Assembly: GCF_051622035.1 (NCBI RefSeq)
Contig: NC_135360.1
Coordinates: 1,794,001 to 1,858,000, forward strand
Origin: Arctopsyche grandis
Lineage: Eukaryota; Arthropoda; Insecta; Trichoptera; Hydropsychidae
DNA length: 64,000 nt
Direction: 5' to 3'
This document shows, piece after piece, positions 42,488-53,686 of the stretch. The notes beneath the pieces are model-generated. The model did not search any database, was not told the DNA's origin, and saw only the letters and a list, made by a program, of their open reading frames with translations. Made by a program: the position numbers and the translations under genes. Numbering within the stretch: position 1 is the first letter of the stretch; each line of letters begins with the position of its first letter.

Positions 42488-42609
42488 AATTAAATTTGAA
42501 CACGAATCACGGACCGTTGGACACTAAGTGCAGTGTATATAAAAGAAATATAGAAGTAATGAGAAATAGAATTAAGTATAATAATATATAGCAACCACCA
42601 AAAGGTATC

Positions 42610-45454
42610 GGTATAAATGTACAAAGTTTTTTTGCTCACAAGGTGAGGTTTGGAGTTTAATTGTAAATCAAAAACCATTATTTATAGGTTTAAGTGAAAC
42701 GCATGTAACTAGTGATTTTGAAGATTTTGAGCTGAATATAGATGGATATTGTGTTTTGAGATGTGACTCTAATTCTAGACATACGGGTGGGGTACTATTG
42801 TATTTAAGGGATGATTTAAGTTACGGTAATGTAATAGTTAATAAGGTTGATGGTGAGTTTTGGACAATTGGTGTGGATTTGCTTGTGAATGGAGTTACTG
42901 TGTTTTTGCTAGTAATTTACCGCTCTCCGAATGGTAGAAGTGGAAGATTTCTTAAATTTTTAGAAGAATTGAGTGAAAGAAGTATAGATGTGAGTAATTA
43001 TATAAATAATAAAGTATAATTATATAAATAATAAAGTATAATTATGTTTGGGGACTGGAATTTTAATTGGTTACAGACAGAAGAATTTTATGTAAAAAAG
43101 TTGAGAAATTTGGTAAATGAATTGGGTTTTAAACAAAAAGTGACGGAAGCAACGAGAGTGAATAATTTATCAAGCTCTCTCATTGATTTGGTTATAACAA
43201 ATATAATGGATTTGCGGTGTGAGGTGAAAGATGTACCGAAAATAGGAGACCATTCTATTGTCAACATGTTTTTGGGACAGCGGTTTAGTAACGGAGGACT
43301 TAAAAATATGCAGGTGACTGAAAGAGAAAACATTGATTATCAATTGATGAATGAATTGTTAAAGGAGTGTGTATGGGGAAAGGATGGTGATAGTGTGAAT
43401 GAAATGTGGGAGATAATGTATCGTAATATAACATATTCTAAAAGTAAATGCGTAAAAACCACAAGAATCATGCATAAGCATAAGCTGAAACCTTGGTTTA
43501 CCAAGGAAGTAAAGGAAAGCTTAGTTGATAAGAATGTTAGTTATATAAGATATAAAATTATTAAGGCTATGGATGGAATCCAATTAGAAAAGGCTTGGTT
43601 AGAGTATAAAAGAAAGAGGAATAAATGTGTGAATGTTTTACGTAATGCGAAGAGGGATTGGCATGAAAGAAATATTGATGGTGCAAAAAAAGATCCCACA
43701 AAAATGTGGCGAATAATTAAAACTTTGATTTCCGGGGGAAAGAATGTTTCTTTGAATGAATCAGAAGTCGAGGGAGTAGTATATAATGATAAAGAGGATA
43801 TGGTTGAAAGATTGAATGAGTTTTACATCAATAGTGTGAATGATATAGTTAATTCAATACAAACAAGGCATAATAGTGTGAATGATGATATTAATTTGGG
43901 TTTAAATAAATTTGAAAGGTTTAAATTAGTGGAAATGGGGGGATTAAATGGTGTATTGAAGGGCATGAAATCAGTTTCTAGTATGGATGGATTGACTCTA
44001 GATATTTTAATCAACACTTGGGACATGGTTGGACCTCAGTTACTGAAATTAATAAATGAATCGTTAGAAGTGGGATCCGTCCCGGATGCATGGAAGGTGT
44101 CTACTATTGTACCGGTACCAAAGGTTACTGGCACACATAAAGCCAGTGAAATGAGGCCCATAAATATGTTACCAATTGTTGAGAAGATGCTGGAGGAAAT
44201 CGTTATGATTCAATTGAAAGAGTTCATTAGTATAAATGATTGTTTGGTTGTGGAACAGTCTGGATTTAGAGTGAAACATTCAACAGAAACCGCTATCCAA
44301 TTGGTGGTTTCTGATTGGATGGAGACGATGGATGAATCTAGCATGGTTGTTGGAGCAGTTTTTCTAGATTTTAAGCGAGCGTTCGAGACAGTAGATAGGA
44401 ATATTTTATTACAAAAATTATATAAGTTAGGAATAAATGGTATAGTATTAAAGTGGCTTCAATCATACTTAAATAATAGAAGGCAAAGAGTAAAAATTGA
44501 TAAGGTGTTATCCTCTGAATTTGTAACACCTCATGGAGTGCCGCAAGGGTCCAAATTGGGACCCTTATTATTTATATTATATATAAAAGATATTGTTAAG
44601 GTAATTAAGATGTGTAAAATACATTTGTTTGCAGATGATACATTGATATATATAATTGGAAAGAATGTTGATGTAATGTCTGAGATTTTAAATATAGAAT
44701 TAAATTATGTGAATGACTGGTTGTGTGAAAATAAATTAAAGTTGAATGTGAATAAAACAAAAATGATGTGGTTGAATGGTAAAAATAAAAATATATTGAA
44801 TGAAATTAGAATTGATGATAAGTTAATTGAAAAAGTTGAAAATATAAAATACTTGGTGTATACATAGATTCAGGACTAAATTTTAAAATGCACGCTGACT
44901 ATATAATTAAAAAAATGGCTAGAAAAGTTGGTGTATTATGTAGATTAAGAAATATTTTAAGTAAAAAAAGTAAAATTTTAGTGTTTAATTCAATTGTCTT
45001 GCCACATGTGGTTTATTGTGCCACTGTGCTTAATTTGTTTAGTGGCCAAGATTTAGAAAAAATGCAAAAAATACAGAATAAAGCTATGAGAGCTATTTTG
45101 AATGTGAGTAGATTTAAGAGTATTGGAAGTATGTTAGATGAATTAGGATGGATGAGTATTAGAATTAGTCTAAATATTAGTACATTGTCTTTTGTTTATA
45201 AGTTAGATCATAAGTTATTACCTAAGTATTTTGATGATTATATAATAAGGAATAGAGATAAACATAGTTTTTATACTAGAAATAAGGACAAACTAGTTGT
45301 AAGTAGAGTAAGAAAGAATAAGACGGCTGGGGGTGTTTTTCACAGGGGTGTGCTCATGTATAATGCCCTCCCTGAGTGCGTCAGGTCTGCTAAAAACATG
45401 GATGCATTCCTGCGAGGTGCGAAGAGACACCTCTGTGAGGGACAGTACATATAA
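42610..45454 (+). pseudogene. LINE ORF2 (endonuclease-RT), several frame breaks
   Basis: The endonuclease appears in pieces: FIGLSETHVT, then HTGGVLLYLRDDLSYG, then GDWNFNW and IGDHSIVNMF. A perfect 22-bp tandem duplication (42999-43020 and 43021-43042) breaks the frame inside the endonuclease. The RT lies in 43044-44867 (STIVPVPKVTGTHKASEMRP, EQSGFRVKHSTETA, FLDFKRAFETVDRN, HGVPQGSKLGPLLF, HLFADDTLIY). Loss of one base near 44858 moves the C-terminal part into 44888-45454. The clade is uncertain; zinc-knuckle ORF1 and RT motifs suit the I/Jockey group. It is inactive as read. Confidence 0.85.
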
Positions 45455-46739
45455 GTTAATTATAAATTTTAGAGTTAAGTATAATAATTAAGATGTATTT
45501 TTAAATTAGCTTGATAGCTAAAATATATATAAATAAATAAAATAAATAAATAAAATATTGTTGCGTAGGGGTGGGTTCAGGATTCCAATGAAATGCCAAA
45601 GTCGCTTCACAGCATTTATTCAACGATTCAGGAGGTCCACACGAAATACTTGGCGTATTTTTTAGGTTGGGTAATTCCTGCTAGTAAAAATTAAATAAAA
45701 ACACATTAATTATCGAAGATAAGATCAATAACGAATGTAACTAAACGATTTTATTTTATATCCATTTTAACCAGTGTCCTCCTTTGACATTTTCAAAACC
45801 TGGTCACCTTAACTAAGAGCTTCTTCCGGCGGGGAGGTTTTCCTAAAATAAAGAAAATAGTAAAAGTAATATAACATTATATTAAATCATATTGATGAAA
45901 TATTGTTTTTAAATATTCAGTCAAAATTCTTTTTTGCACAGAAAATAGCACGGGCAAGGATTTCTGTAGGAAATAATATATATCTAACACTTTCAAAAAC
46001 GTATTACTGACGCTAACATATCTAGTAGTTATTGTATATCTATATATTTAAATAAAAGGATCCGCCATCGTTTATCGACATGGAAACAATCCAATAGAAT
46101 TTGTGCTGAAACTGAAATTATAGCGATTATTAACATATCCGAGAATTGATAATATTATGGGAATAATATTATCAATTCAGTTATTGAGGACGCAGCCTCT
46201 CCATTGGACCTGAAAGTAAAGTGATTGTAATTGTAATTGTAATAGTCTACCATCGATAAATAATATTAGCAGTTACTACTTACATTTCAGATAGCATGGC
46301 CCAGCCCCGATTTTTGTTTTCAGAACCGCTATCAGAGCTGAAATTTAAATTAATTCGATTAATAACAATATATGTGATTTACTATAAATAATCATTCGTA
46401 TAATGGATATAAGCAGTTACAACTTATTTTCCGTATAATATGATCGAGGTTCAACTTTTTGTTTCGAAATCACATTCTGAGCTGAAATTTATAAGCGATT
46501 GAGATTATTAACATTTCCAAGAATTGATAATAATACAGAAACAATATTTAAATGACTTACTCGTTTGACGACGTTGGTGTCTCGGTGATGGACCTGAAAG
46601 ATAAGTGATTGTAATTAAGAACATTGTCAATCATTGCTAAATAATCATAGTCGTACATTGAAACTTACATTTCCGATGGCGATGCCGAGCTTCGACTTTT
46701 CATTTCCACACCGAGCTGACTTTCCGAACTCAAATTTAA

Positions 46740-47769
46740 AAGCGATTGCAATTATTTACATATCCGAAAATTGATATTTATTTATTTATTTAAAACTAAC
46801 TGAACCCCGCCATGCAATTCCCGTTCCCGTTCTCATATGTGAAAATTTTAAAATGGTTTATTTTCTAATAATTATATTTTGTTATCATTTATAATCAATA
46901 TAAAATTGTAAATTTTCCAAACAATGTAACGTTTAGATATTTTGTTTTTTTTTTTATTTATTCTCAATCATCGAGAAGATCGAATTAATTTTTCCCTTGA
47001 CTCCTCTATTGATCAATTTAATAATAAACGTAATCTTTAAATAACCAAAAATATTCACGAGTGATGGCTAAAATGAACAATCTGAGCTACGATATTGTGT
47101 CTGGATTGGTATTGGGATTTCGATTTCTGAAATTTCAAATGATTCCATTGTTAATGCGATATTCATATCTTTTGCAGGAATAAAAACAGTTCTTCGAGTT
47201 TTTTAAAACGAATTTAGGGTTAAAGGACTAGCGCTAGATTACTTACACGGATATGACATTAAACCACAGAAAAACATGTTTTTACAATAATAATGAAAAA
47301 CCGCATGAAAATAACCACTAATCCGATATCAAAATAATCGTCTTCTCACAGATAAAACACATTTTGAAATTAAAATTAATATCATCGATAATAGAATTCG
47401 ACAAACTACTCAAATCCGCCGAGCATATTTTGCACTCAAAAGGAATAAAATCTAAAGTAAGCAAATAATAAGAATTGATTAATAACCGAAAAATGTATTT
47501 TCTTCAAGATATGTAATTTCAATGATAGTGGAAAAACCGCACAAAAAAACAACTGATTATTGAAAATAACCTCAGAATTGTTGCTACTGGTTTTAACTCT
47601 TATCTATAATATTATATTATACTAAATGTATTGCTCCAATGCTAATTCATTTTATTTTCGTTTGTAAATACGAAAATTCGAACTGGAGATTTTAAATAAT
47701 GTGTATTGAATTTTAGGTCTTATCTTTTTTTTTAAGTCTTCTCTTAATTTTTTGGATTCAATTGTCTCA
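46740..47769. repeat. Second copy of block U in unit A'
   Basis: This is the counterpart of 14745-15756, with the same + strand exon-like stretch and the MAKMNNLSYD start (about 47064). No gene is called. Confidence 0.55.
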
Positions 47770-47777
47770 TAAGCCAC

Positions 47778-48540
47778 TAGTGCTCCCAATCCCGAAAGGT
47801 TACTTCAGCACCGGGATTTCAAATGTATAAGAAAAAAAGTTCAATTGCATGTTTTCATATTTCAAAAACGTTTAATTGCATTTTGCAAACTCTCCCGATG
47901 TTTCACGCAAAAAATAATCCCATATTGGCGTACTAATTTTGAGAATTTGGCTACATTTTTTAAATTTTCGGATCGCATCCATAAATTTCTAAGATTAAAT
48001 GAAACACATCCGAAAATGTAATTAAATATAGTAACAAACAACGCTTTGATTCATTGATTTGTTTTTTTACCAATAGTTTGTACCGTCTAGTAATTATTCA
48101 TCGAAACAATCCACCTAATATAAAAAACACTCCAATTACATTTACATGTAAAAAATTCGGATATGACCAACCTACGACTTTATCTATGTATTTGAGGAAT
48201 ATAAGAAGGATAAAAAACAAAATTCGATAACACTGTTCGACACGAAAAATGTTTCAGAGACGAGATATGATTTTTCTTATAGATCTATGCCCAGTAAACA
48301 CGAATCTGGTAATAAAAAATGTTGATTGGCTCGAGATTTGGAGATATATGTGTTTTCTAAATCACACGATTTTTCTATATCTTAGTGTTGTTCGGTCGAT
48401 GTCTCAAAATCTGTCAATTTCCTGTTCAAAATGAATATTGGAATCTATAGTCGGGTATTTTATCTTCCATTTGTAATACTTTTCAGCTTTCAAATCTCTC
48501 TAAGTAGTCGTCCAGTTCAAATCAAAAGTCAAAAGTACGT
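47778..48540. repeat. Left part of the fold-back element, truncated
   Basis: It begins TAGTGCTCCCAATCCC after TAAGCCAC (47770-47777), exactly as at 15765. It stops at CAAAAGTACGT near 48540, where K4 3'-flank sequence begins. It keeps the left outer arm and the stretch that is unpaired in the complete copy, but not the rest. Confidence 0.65.
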
Positions 48541-48626
48541 TTGGATAAATTGAAAATTCAAAAAGTACATTTAATGATTATTTCATATTACATTTTTTTC
48601 AAATAATACAAAAAAACTGCAGTCGA

Positions 48627-50219
48627 TCAAATATTCGAATCATATGGAATGACATGTGCAACTGCATTAGTTCTCCAGCTGCTCAGACTTGTTGAAGCTT
48701 TCCAAGATTTGTTCGTCTCGTCGTATTCCCAAACATCACTTAATTTACTTCTTCCATCATATCCACCTGAAAATCAAAACAATAAATAAATTCTACATTC
48801 GAGACCCATAAATCCAAATTAAGTTGTAAAAAAACTCACCCATGCTAAACAGTTTATTTTGGAAACAGCCGAGACTGATTCCGGATGCAGCTTTCGGTAG
48901 TTTGGTGAATGCAGTCCACACATTTGCATTCGGATCGTAATGCTCCACACTGTCTAAAAAAGAAGAAGTTTGACTGTCATATCCACCAGCGACGTAAAGT
49001 TTTCCTTTGAATGCGACGCTCTAAAATGGTGAAATCAAAATTTAGTTCATTTTATTTTGGAGAGTTGTATATTATTTGCGATAGTTGTGAATAAAATTAA
49101 TTGATGTTCACCGAATGATAATGTCTTCTCTGAATCATCTGAGCGCGGTAAGTCCAAGAATTGGTCTCCACTGAATACATCTGCACTTTATTCGTGGATT
49201 CCAATTCACTTGTTTTCCCGCCTGTTATGTATATTTTATCGGCGATGACATAAGCACTATGATCACGAACTGCCACCAACAATGGAGCGATGATCTCCCA
49301 ATCCCCAGTGTTGCTGCTCCACCTAATCGAAATCAATAATCGTCAACTTCTCTTTCAATCGATCTGATGAAATGATTGCAATTTAATCACCTTTCCACTG
49401 AAGATAAACGGCCATGATTATCGTTACCACCAATGACGTAAACATCCGTGGACGAACCGCGCCGAAGTGTCACTGCTGAGTAGCCATAACGAGCTTGATT
49501 TAATGGCTTCAATGGCTTTTTCTCACCGCTTTTCAAATCGATGTATTCCACCTGAAAACAAATAAATTGGTTATATTCCGATTTCTCTAAGCAGCTACTT
49601 CGCAACACCGGAAAACGTTACTGAAGTAAATGTTATCCATGAAGAATTCTTTCCGCCGATGATAAGGATCCAATCTCCCACGAGGACAGACGCAAAATAA
49701 CGTTTATTTATTCCAATATTTTTGGATAGAGTCCAACTGTTCTTCAATCCGTCAAATATATCGATGGTGTTTGCGTCCTGAAAACACGTTATGCAATAAA
49801 ATAATTAATTTACAATCCAATCAAAATATTATACTTGTGATAAAAAACTCACATCTAAATCATTCCCCCCAACCAGTGCCATTTTATATCCTTTTATTTT
49901 ACTACGAGGGGTCTCTCTTGGGACGAAAGATTTATCTTTCTTGTCTGCTTGTCTAAGAGTGGTCATACAATCTGCACACGAATGACAAAACGTTAATATT
50001 TCGTCGATGAAAAACTAAAAAAAAAAATGATCAAAATGGATTTTTTTCAATAAACTGCAACATCCAATTCATCTCAAATACCTCTATCGAGAGCAAGGAT
50101 AACCTCACGGATCTCATCAGATGTGCCAAGTCACTTTTACGGTTCGCATTATCATGATTTGCCCACAATTTCACAGCATTGAATACGTCTTCTTCGGAAG
50201 GCACGTTCAAATAATTCGA
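48627..50219 (-). pseudogene. Kelch-like K4, lacking BTB and half of BACK
   Basis: The 3' exons are intact: 48766-48627, 49020-48840, 49322-49112, 49551-49391, 49777-49622, 50014-49853, and the 3' part of the BACK exon from 50082 to about 50219. All six Kelch blades are present (GGNDLD, GGKNSSWITFTS, GGNDNHGRL, GGKTSELES, GGYDSQTSSF, GGYDGRSKL). At 50219 the BACK exon (NYLNVPSEEDV) joins block U sequence, deleting the BTB exons and the promoter. The joined sequence stays open on the minus strand up to an ATG at 50387, adding about 56 novel residues. This is either a dead fragment or a chimeric gene that would need a new promoter. Confidence 0.88.
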
Positions 50220-50473
50220 TATTTTCCTCGAGATAATTTCAATGATAGTGGAAAAAAACTGATTATTGAAAATAGCATCAGAATGTTCGAACACGAACAC
50301 GAAAATTTGAACTGGAAATTTTAAATAATGTGTATTAAATTTTAGGTCTTTTCTTAAGTTTTTGGATTGAATATTCTCATAAGCCACTCAACGGATCGAG
50401 ATGAATCGTAAAAGTTATGATAACCCTTTCATTTTGAACAGGAAATCGACAGATTTTAAGACATCGACCGAAC
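50220..50473. repeat. Block U remnant and truncated fold-back join
   Basis: This matches 29205-29470 (end of block U, empty fold-back target, then CATTTTGAACAGG). It leads into the second copy of the 33-kb duplication. The last mismatch with the left copy is at 50473. Confidence 0.7.
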
Positions 50474-51340
50474 AACACCAAGATATAGAAAAATCGCGCG
50501 ATTATAAAACACATATATCTCCGAATCTCGAGCCAATCATCATTTTTTATTACCAGATTCGTGTTCACTGGGCATAATTCTATACGAAAAGTCATATCTC
50601 GTCTCTGAACCAAAAAAAAAGTCGTCATTTGCCGAACAGTGTAATCGATCATATGTATGTATGTATGTACATACACGTTCACACATACCGGCTATGAGCA
50701 TTTTCAATACAAATTGAACACAAATGTAGGAAAACTTACACAAGACTAACGTTGTACTTCCGGGTTACGAATTCCGTTAGTACCCCGCTTCCGGTTTATT
50801 ATATTTAGTGATTTTTTTTTTATTTTCATCATATTGATTTCATCACATTGAAAATTTTCAGTAACCAATACTTAGATCCAGTTCGATAGGACGAACAGTG
50901 TTCAAAACTACCCTAAAATACACTGACACACAATAAACATACAGACACTCACACAGAAACACAGACACACACACATTTTTTCTAGATCACGAAAACGTGA
51001 TCAGAGGTCAATTCTGAGTTCGAATCAGATAAAATATGCTTTAAATATCATTGCGGTTGAGCACAATATCTGCGACACAATACAGGCCGTTCATACCATT
51101 TCGTGGAAACGGCAAGCCGGCGTCGAAACGGGTGGCAAACAAATGGACTATGACTGTCATTGCTCATCCCACCATTGTTCATTATATAATGTTGTTTTAT
51201 ATTTTTTTCCATATTATTTTTGTAAAAATAATATTTTTAAAGAAATTTCTGCCAGCACCGTAATTCCGGTATTCAAATTAGTTTCAGCACCGGGATTTAC
51301 GGTACCAGAAAACACCGGGATCCCGGGATTGGAGGCCTTA
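50474..51340. repeat. Fold-back element right part, duplicated copy
   Basis: This is the copy of 17227-18093 and is followed by TAAGCCAC. Because its left neighbour is the truncated type (as at 29429), this copy is a hybrid of the two fold-back versions. Confidence 0.7.
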
Positions 51341-52506
51341 TAAGCCACTCAACGGATTGAGATGAATAGTAAAAGTTATGATAGCCCTTTCAAAAACGTA
51401 TAACTTACGCTTACATATCTGGTAATTATTGTATATCTAGTTTCGTTCAAAATGTCATGACACGTTTAGCCCTATAAAACCAATTCACTCTACCGTGCTT
51501 AAAAAGAGTGGAACTTTCAAAAATGAAAAAAAAAGATTAATCAAAAGAAATACCAATTCTTTAAGTGAAAATCCAAATAATTCAAATTTGTATGTGAAAA
51601 AATATATTTGAAGAAATACACTATTACATTTCAGAAGCGCTGGTATAAAGACAATTAAAGGAAATATTTTGATTACTTTGAATAAATAATTAAGAAAATA
51701 TAAAATAAAAAATATTTAAATAATTGAGAAACGTTCTTGAAATTGTTGACAATTATTGAAAACATAGATGAATAAAATTATCCCATAAAAATACTATTAA
51801 ACTTAATAAAAGTGTGAAAAACCATCTTAAAATCAGTCGAAAATAAATGAAAACACAAAAAAATGTATTCATCAAAATTTTTTATCGGAGAGTCTCTGGT
51901 ACTATTTGAAAATTGTTTATTTACAAGAAAAATAAACGTTTACTTCGCCGAAGATAGCGTGAAAAACAATTCTGCAAACCGTTTGAGAATAACTGGAATT
52001 TAATAAACGGACGGAAATCTGTGAAATCATTTGAATTTGTGAAGTTACATTATTTGGAAATTAACTTTAGGTTAAAACATATTAATAAAATAAAAGTTTC
52101 AGAGCCACTGACATTATCATATTGATTATTTCTTATAAAAGTTAACAATACTAGAAAGTTTCATAATTCGATAAAAGCCACGATATAACAGAATAAAAGT
52201 GTAAAAATATTTGAGAAATTTGAGAGCCGTTGGAATGCAGTAAATTGCAAAAACATATATGAAATTCATCTTCGTTTTCAAATAAGTTATAATTATGAAA
52301 AGTTTGAGAATCACTTAATGAATAGTGGAAAAGTATTATTTAATCGACGAAAAGTGTGAAAAATATTTGAGAGCCACTGTTTGAAATAAATTTAAAGAAA
52401 TAGGCAAAATTTATTTTCAATTTCGATATTATTTAAACAAGAAAAATTATTAGAAATGAAATATAATTAGAAATGAAAAATTATTAGAAATGAAATATAT
52501 GTATAA
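51341..52506. repeat. P block, duplicated copy
   Basis: This is the copy of 18094-19259. No gene is seen. Confidence 0.7.
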
Positions 52507-53686
52507 TTGAATTTTTTTTTTTATTTTAAGATATTTGCAATCGACCCGGTCATAAGCAGATTTTATAACAATTTATTTTTCTGAAGATTTGGCAATTCAT
52601 TAATTGCCAGCTTTTTATCCATTACTCGAGCATTCTGCGGCGCTTTAGTCTAGTGTCTTTTGCACTAGACTTTATAAGAGCTTTTGCCAACTCGTTTGAG
52701 TGGGTTTCGAGTCTACGCTTGTAGTTTTTTGTATAACTTTCTATTTCCGTTTTAATTGTTGGTATAGATACATGTTGATGAATTTCAGTGTTTCTCGCAA
52801 ACCATGGAGCATTTGTTATTATTCTAAGGGCTTTATTTTGGAATCGTTGTAAGATTTCCACGTTAGAGTTACTACTCGTTCCCCATAGTTGGATACCATA
52901 TGTCCAGACTGGCTTTTAGGATTGACTTGTATACCAACATTTTATTCTCTAATGTTAGACTGGATTTTCTTCCTATCAACCAGTTCATTTTGTGTAGCCG
53001 CTGGGTGAGTTCCTGTCTTTTATTTTTGATGTGATCTTTCCATGTCAGTCTCCTGTCAATGGTGGTACTTTCAGTCAGTTCATCGTTTTTCAGTCTGACT
53101 ACTGGGCAGTTCCCTCGTCGAAGTGTGAATGTGACATGAACAGATTTGCCAGTGCTAGCCTTCACTTGCCATTTTTTCATCCACTCTTGGAAGCCATTTA
53201 ATTGATCCTGTAGCACTTCCGATGCGAGCGTGGGGTCGCTACTTCTTGTTAGGAATGCTGTGTCATCGGCGTACGTTGCTACTGTGACATTTTTTTTTGG
53301 TGTTGGGATTATTTATTTATTTATTTATTTTTATTTTATTTCATACCAGGAAGGCATTACAGGTAAACCCCAATGCGCCTTCCTGGCCAAATTACAAACA
53401 ATGCAGCATTTTTTTTTATTATATACATAAGTCGCTAAATTACGAGACACTGACAAACTCGACAATTAACGAGACATCTATGAATTGTACATACATTTTT
53501 ATTGTAATATTTACATTAATCATACTCAAATAGTGGTGACATAGTGGGTAAATATAGCATAAGGAATGCCTTGCACCTACAGCCAGTTTCAATAAATATG
53601 TAAGAAACAACTACAAATACAAAACATCCCTGTAAGGCCCAAATGGAAGAGAGTTAATCAAAATTTCACTCATAAATCACAATCAA

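Larger units (their letters stand above)
41369..45557 (+). mobile_element. Zinc-knuckle LINE with an inverted-duplication 5' junction
   Basis: The borders are fixed by unit A, where ...AATACATA runs directly into TTGTTGCGTAGG (8213-8230). The element has an ORF1 with CCHC knuckles, an ORF2 with endonuclease and RT, and a TAAA-rich tail (about 45525-45557). At the 5' junction the host word AAGTCTCTTATTATAT (41345-41360) is followed five bases later by its exact reverse complement (41366-41381), making a 16-bp perfect inverted repeat that spans the insertion point. The coding strand is strikingly A-rich. Confidence 0.88.
41071..46728 (-). pseudogene. Small-exon gene N3, exon interrupted by a LINE
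   Basis: This is the second copy of gene N. Its exons are 46728-46669 (60 nt), 46593-46561 (33 nt), 46337-46284 (54 nt), 45842-45808 (35 nt), a 196-nt exon split by the LINE into 45680-45558 and 41368-41296, and a last exon 41135-41071. The last exon ends MASEDNEDIPDMLASVIRF, 14 residues longer than N1, where a deletion brings in an early stop. The 35-nt exon differs by C to R (KPPRRKK) and the 54-nt exon by W to R. The exon corresponding to 14420-14484 has lost five bases. The LINE inside the largest exon should abolish function. The protein family is unknown. Confidence 0.45.

Noticed and set aside
49771-49956. 61-aa + strand ORF in the K4 intron/exon region
   Set aside because: It is antisense to Kelch exons and an intron and is not kept in frame in K1, K2 or K3.
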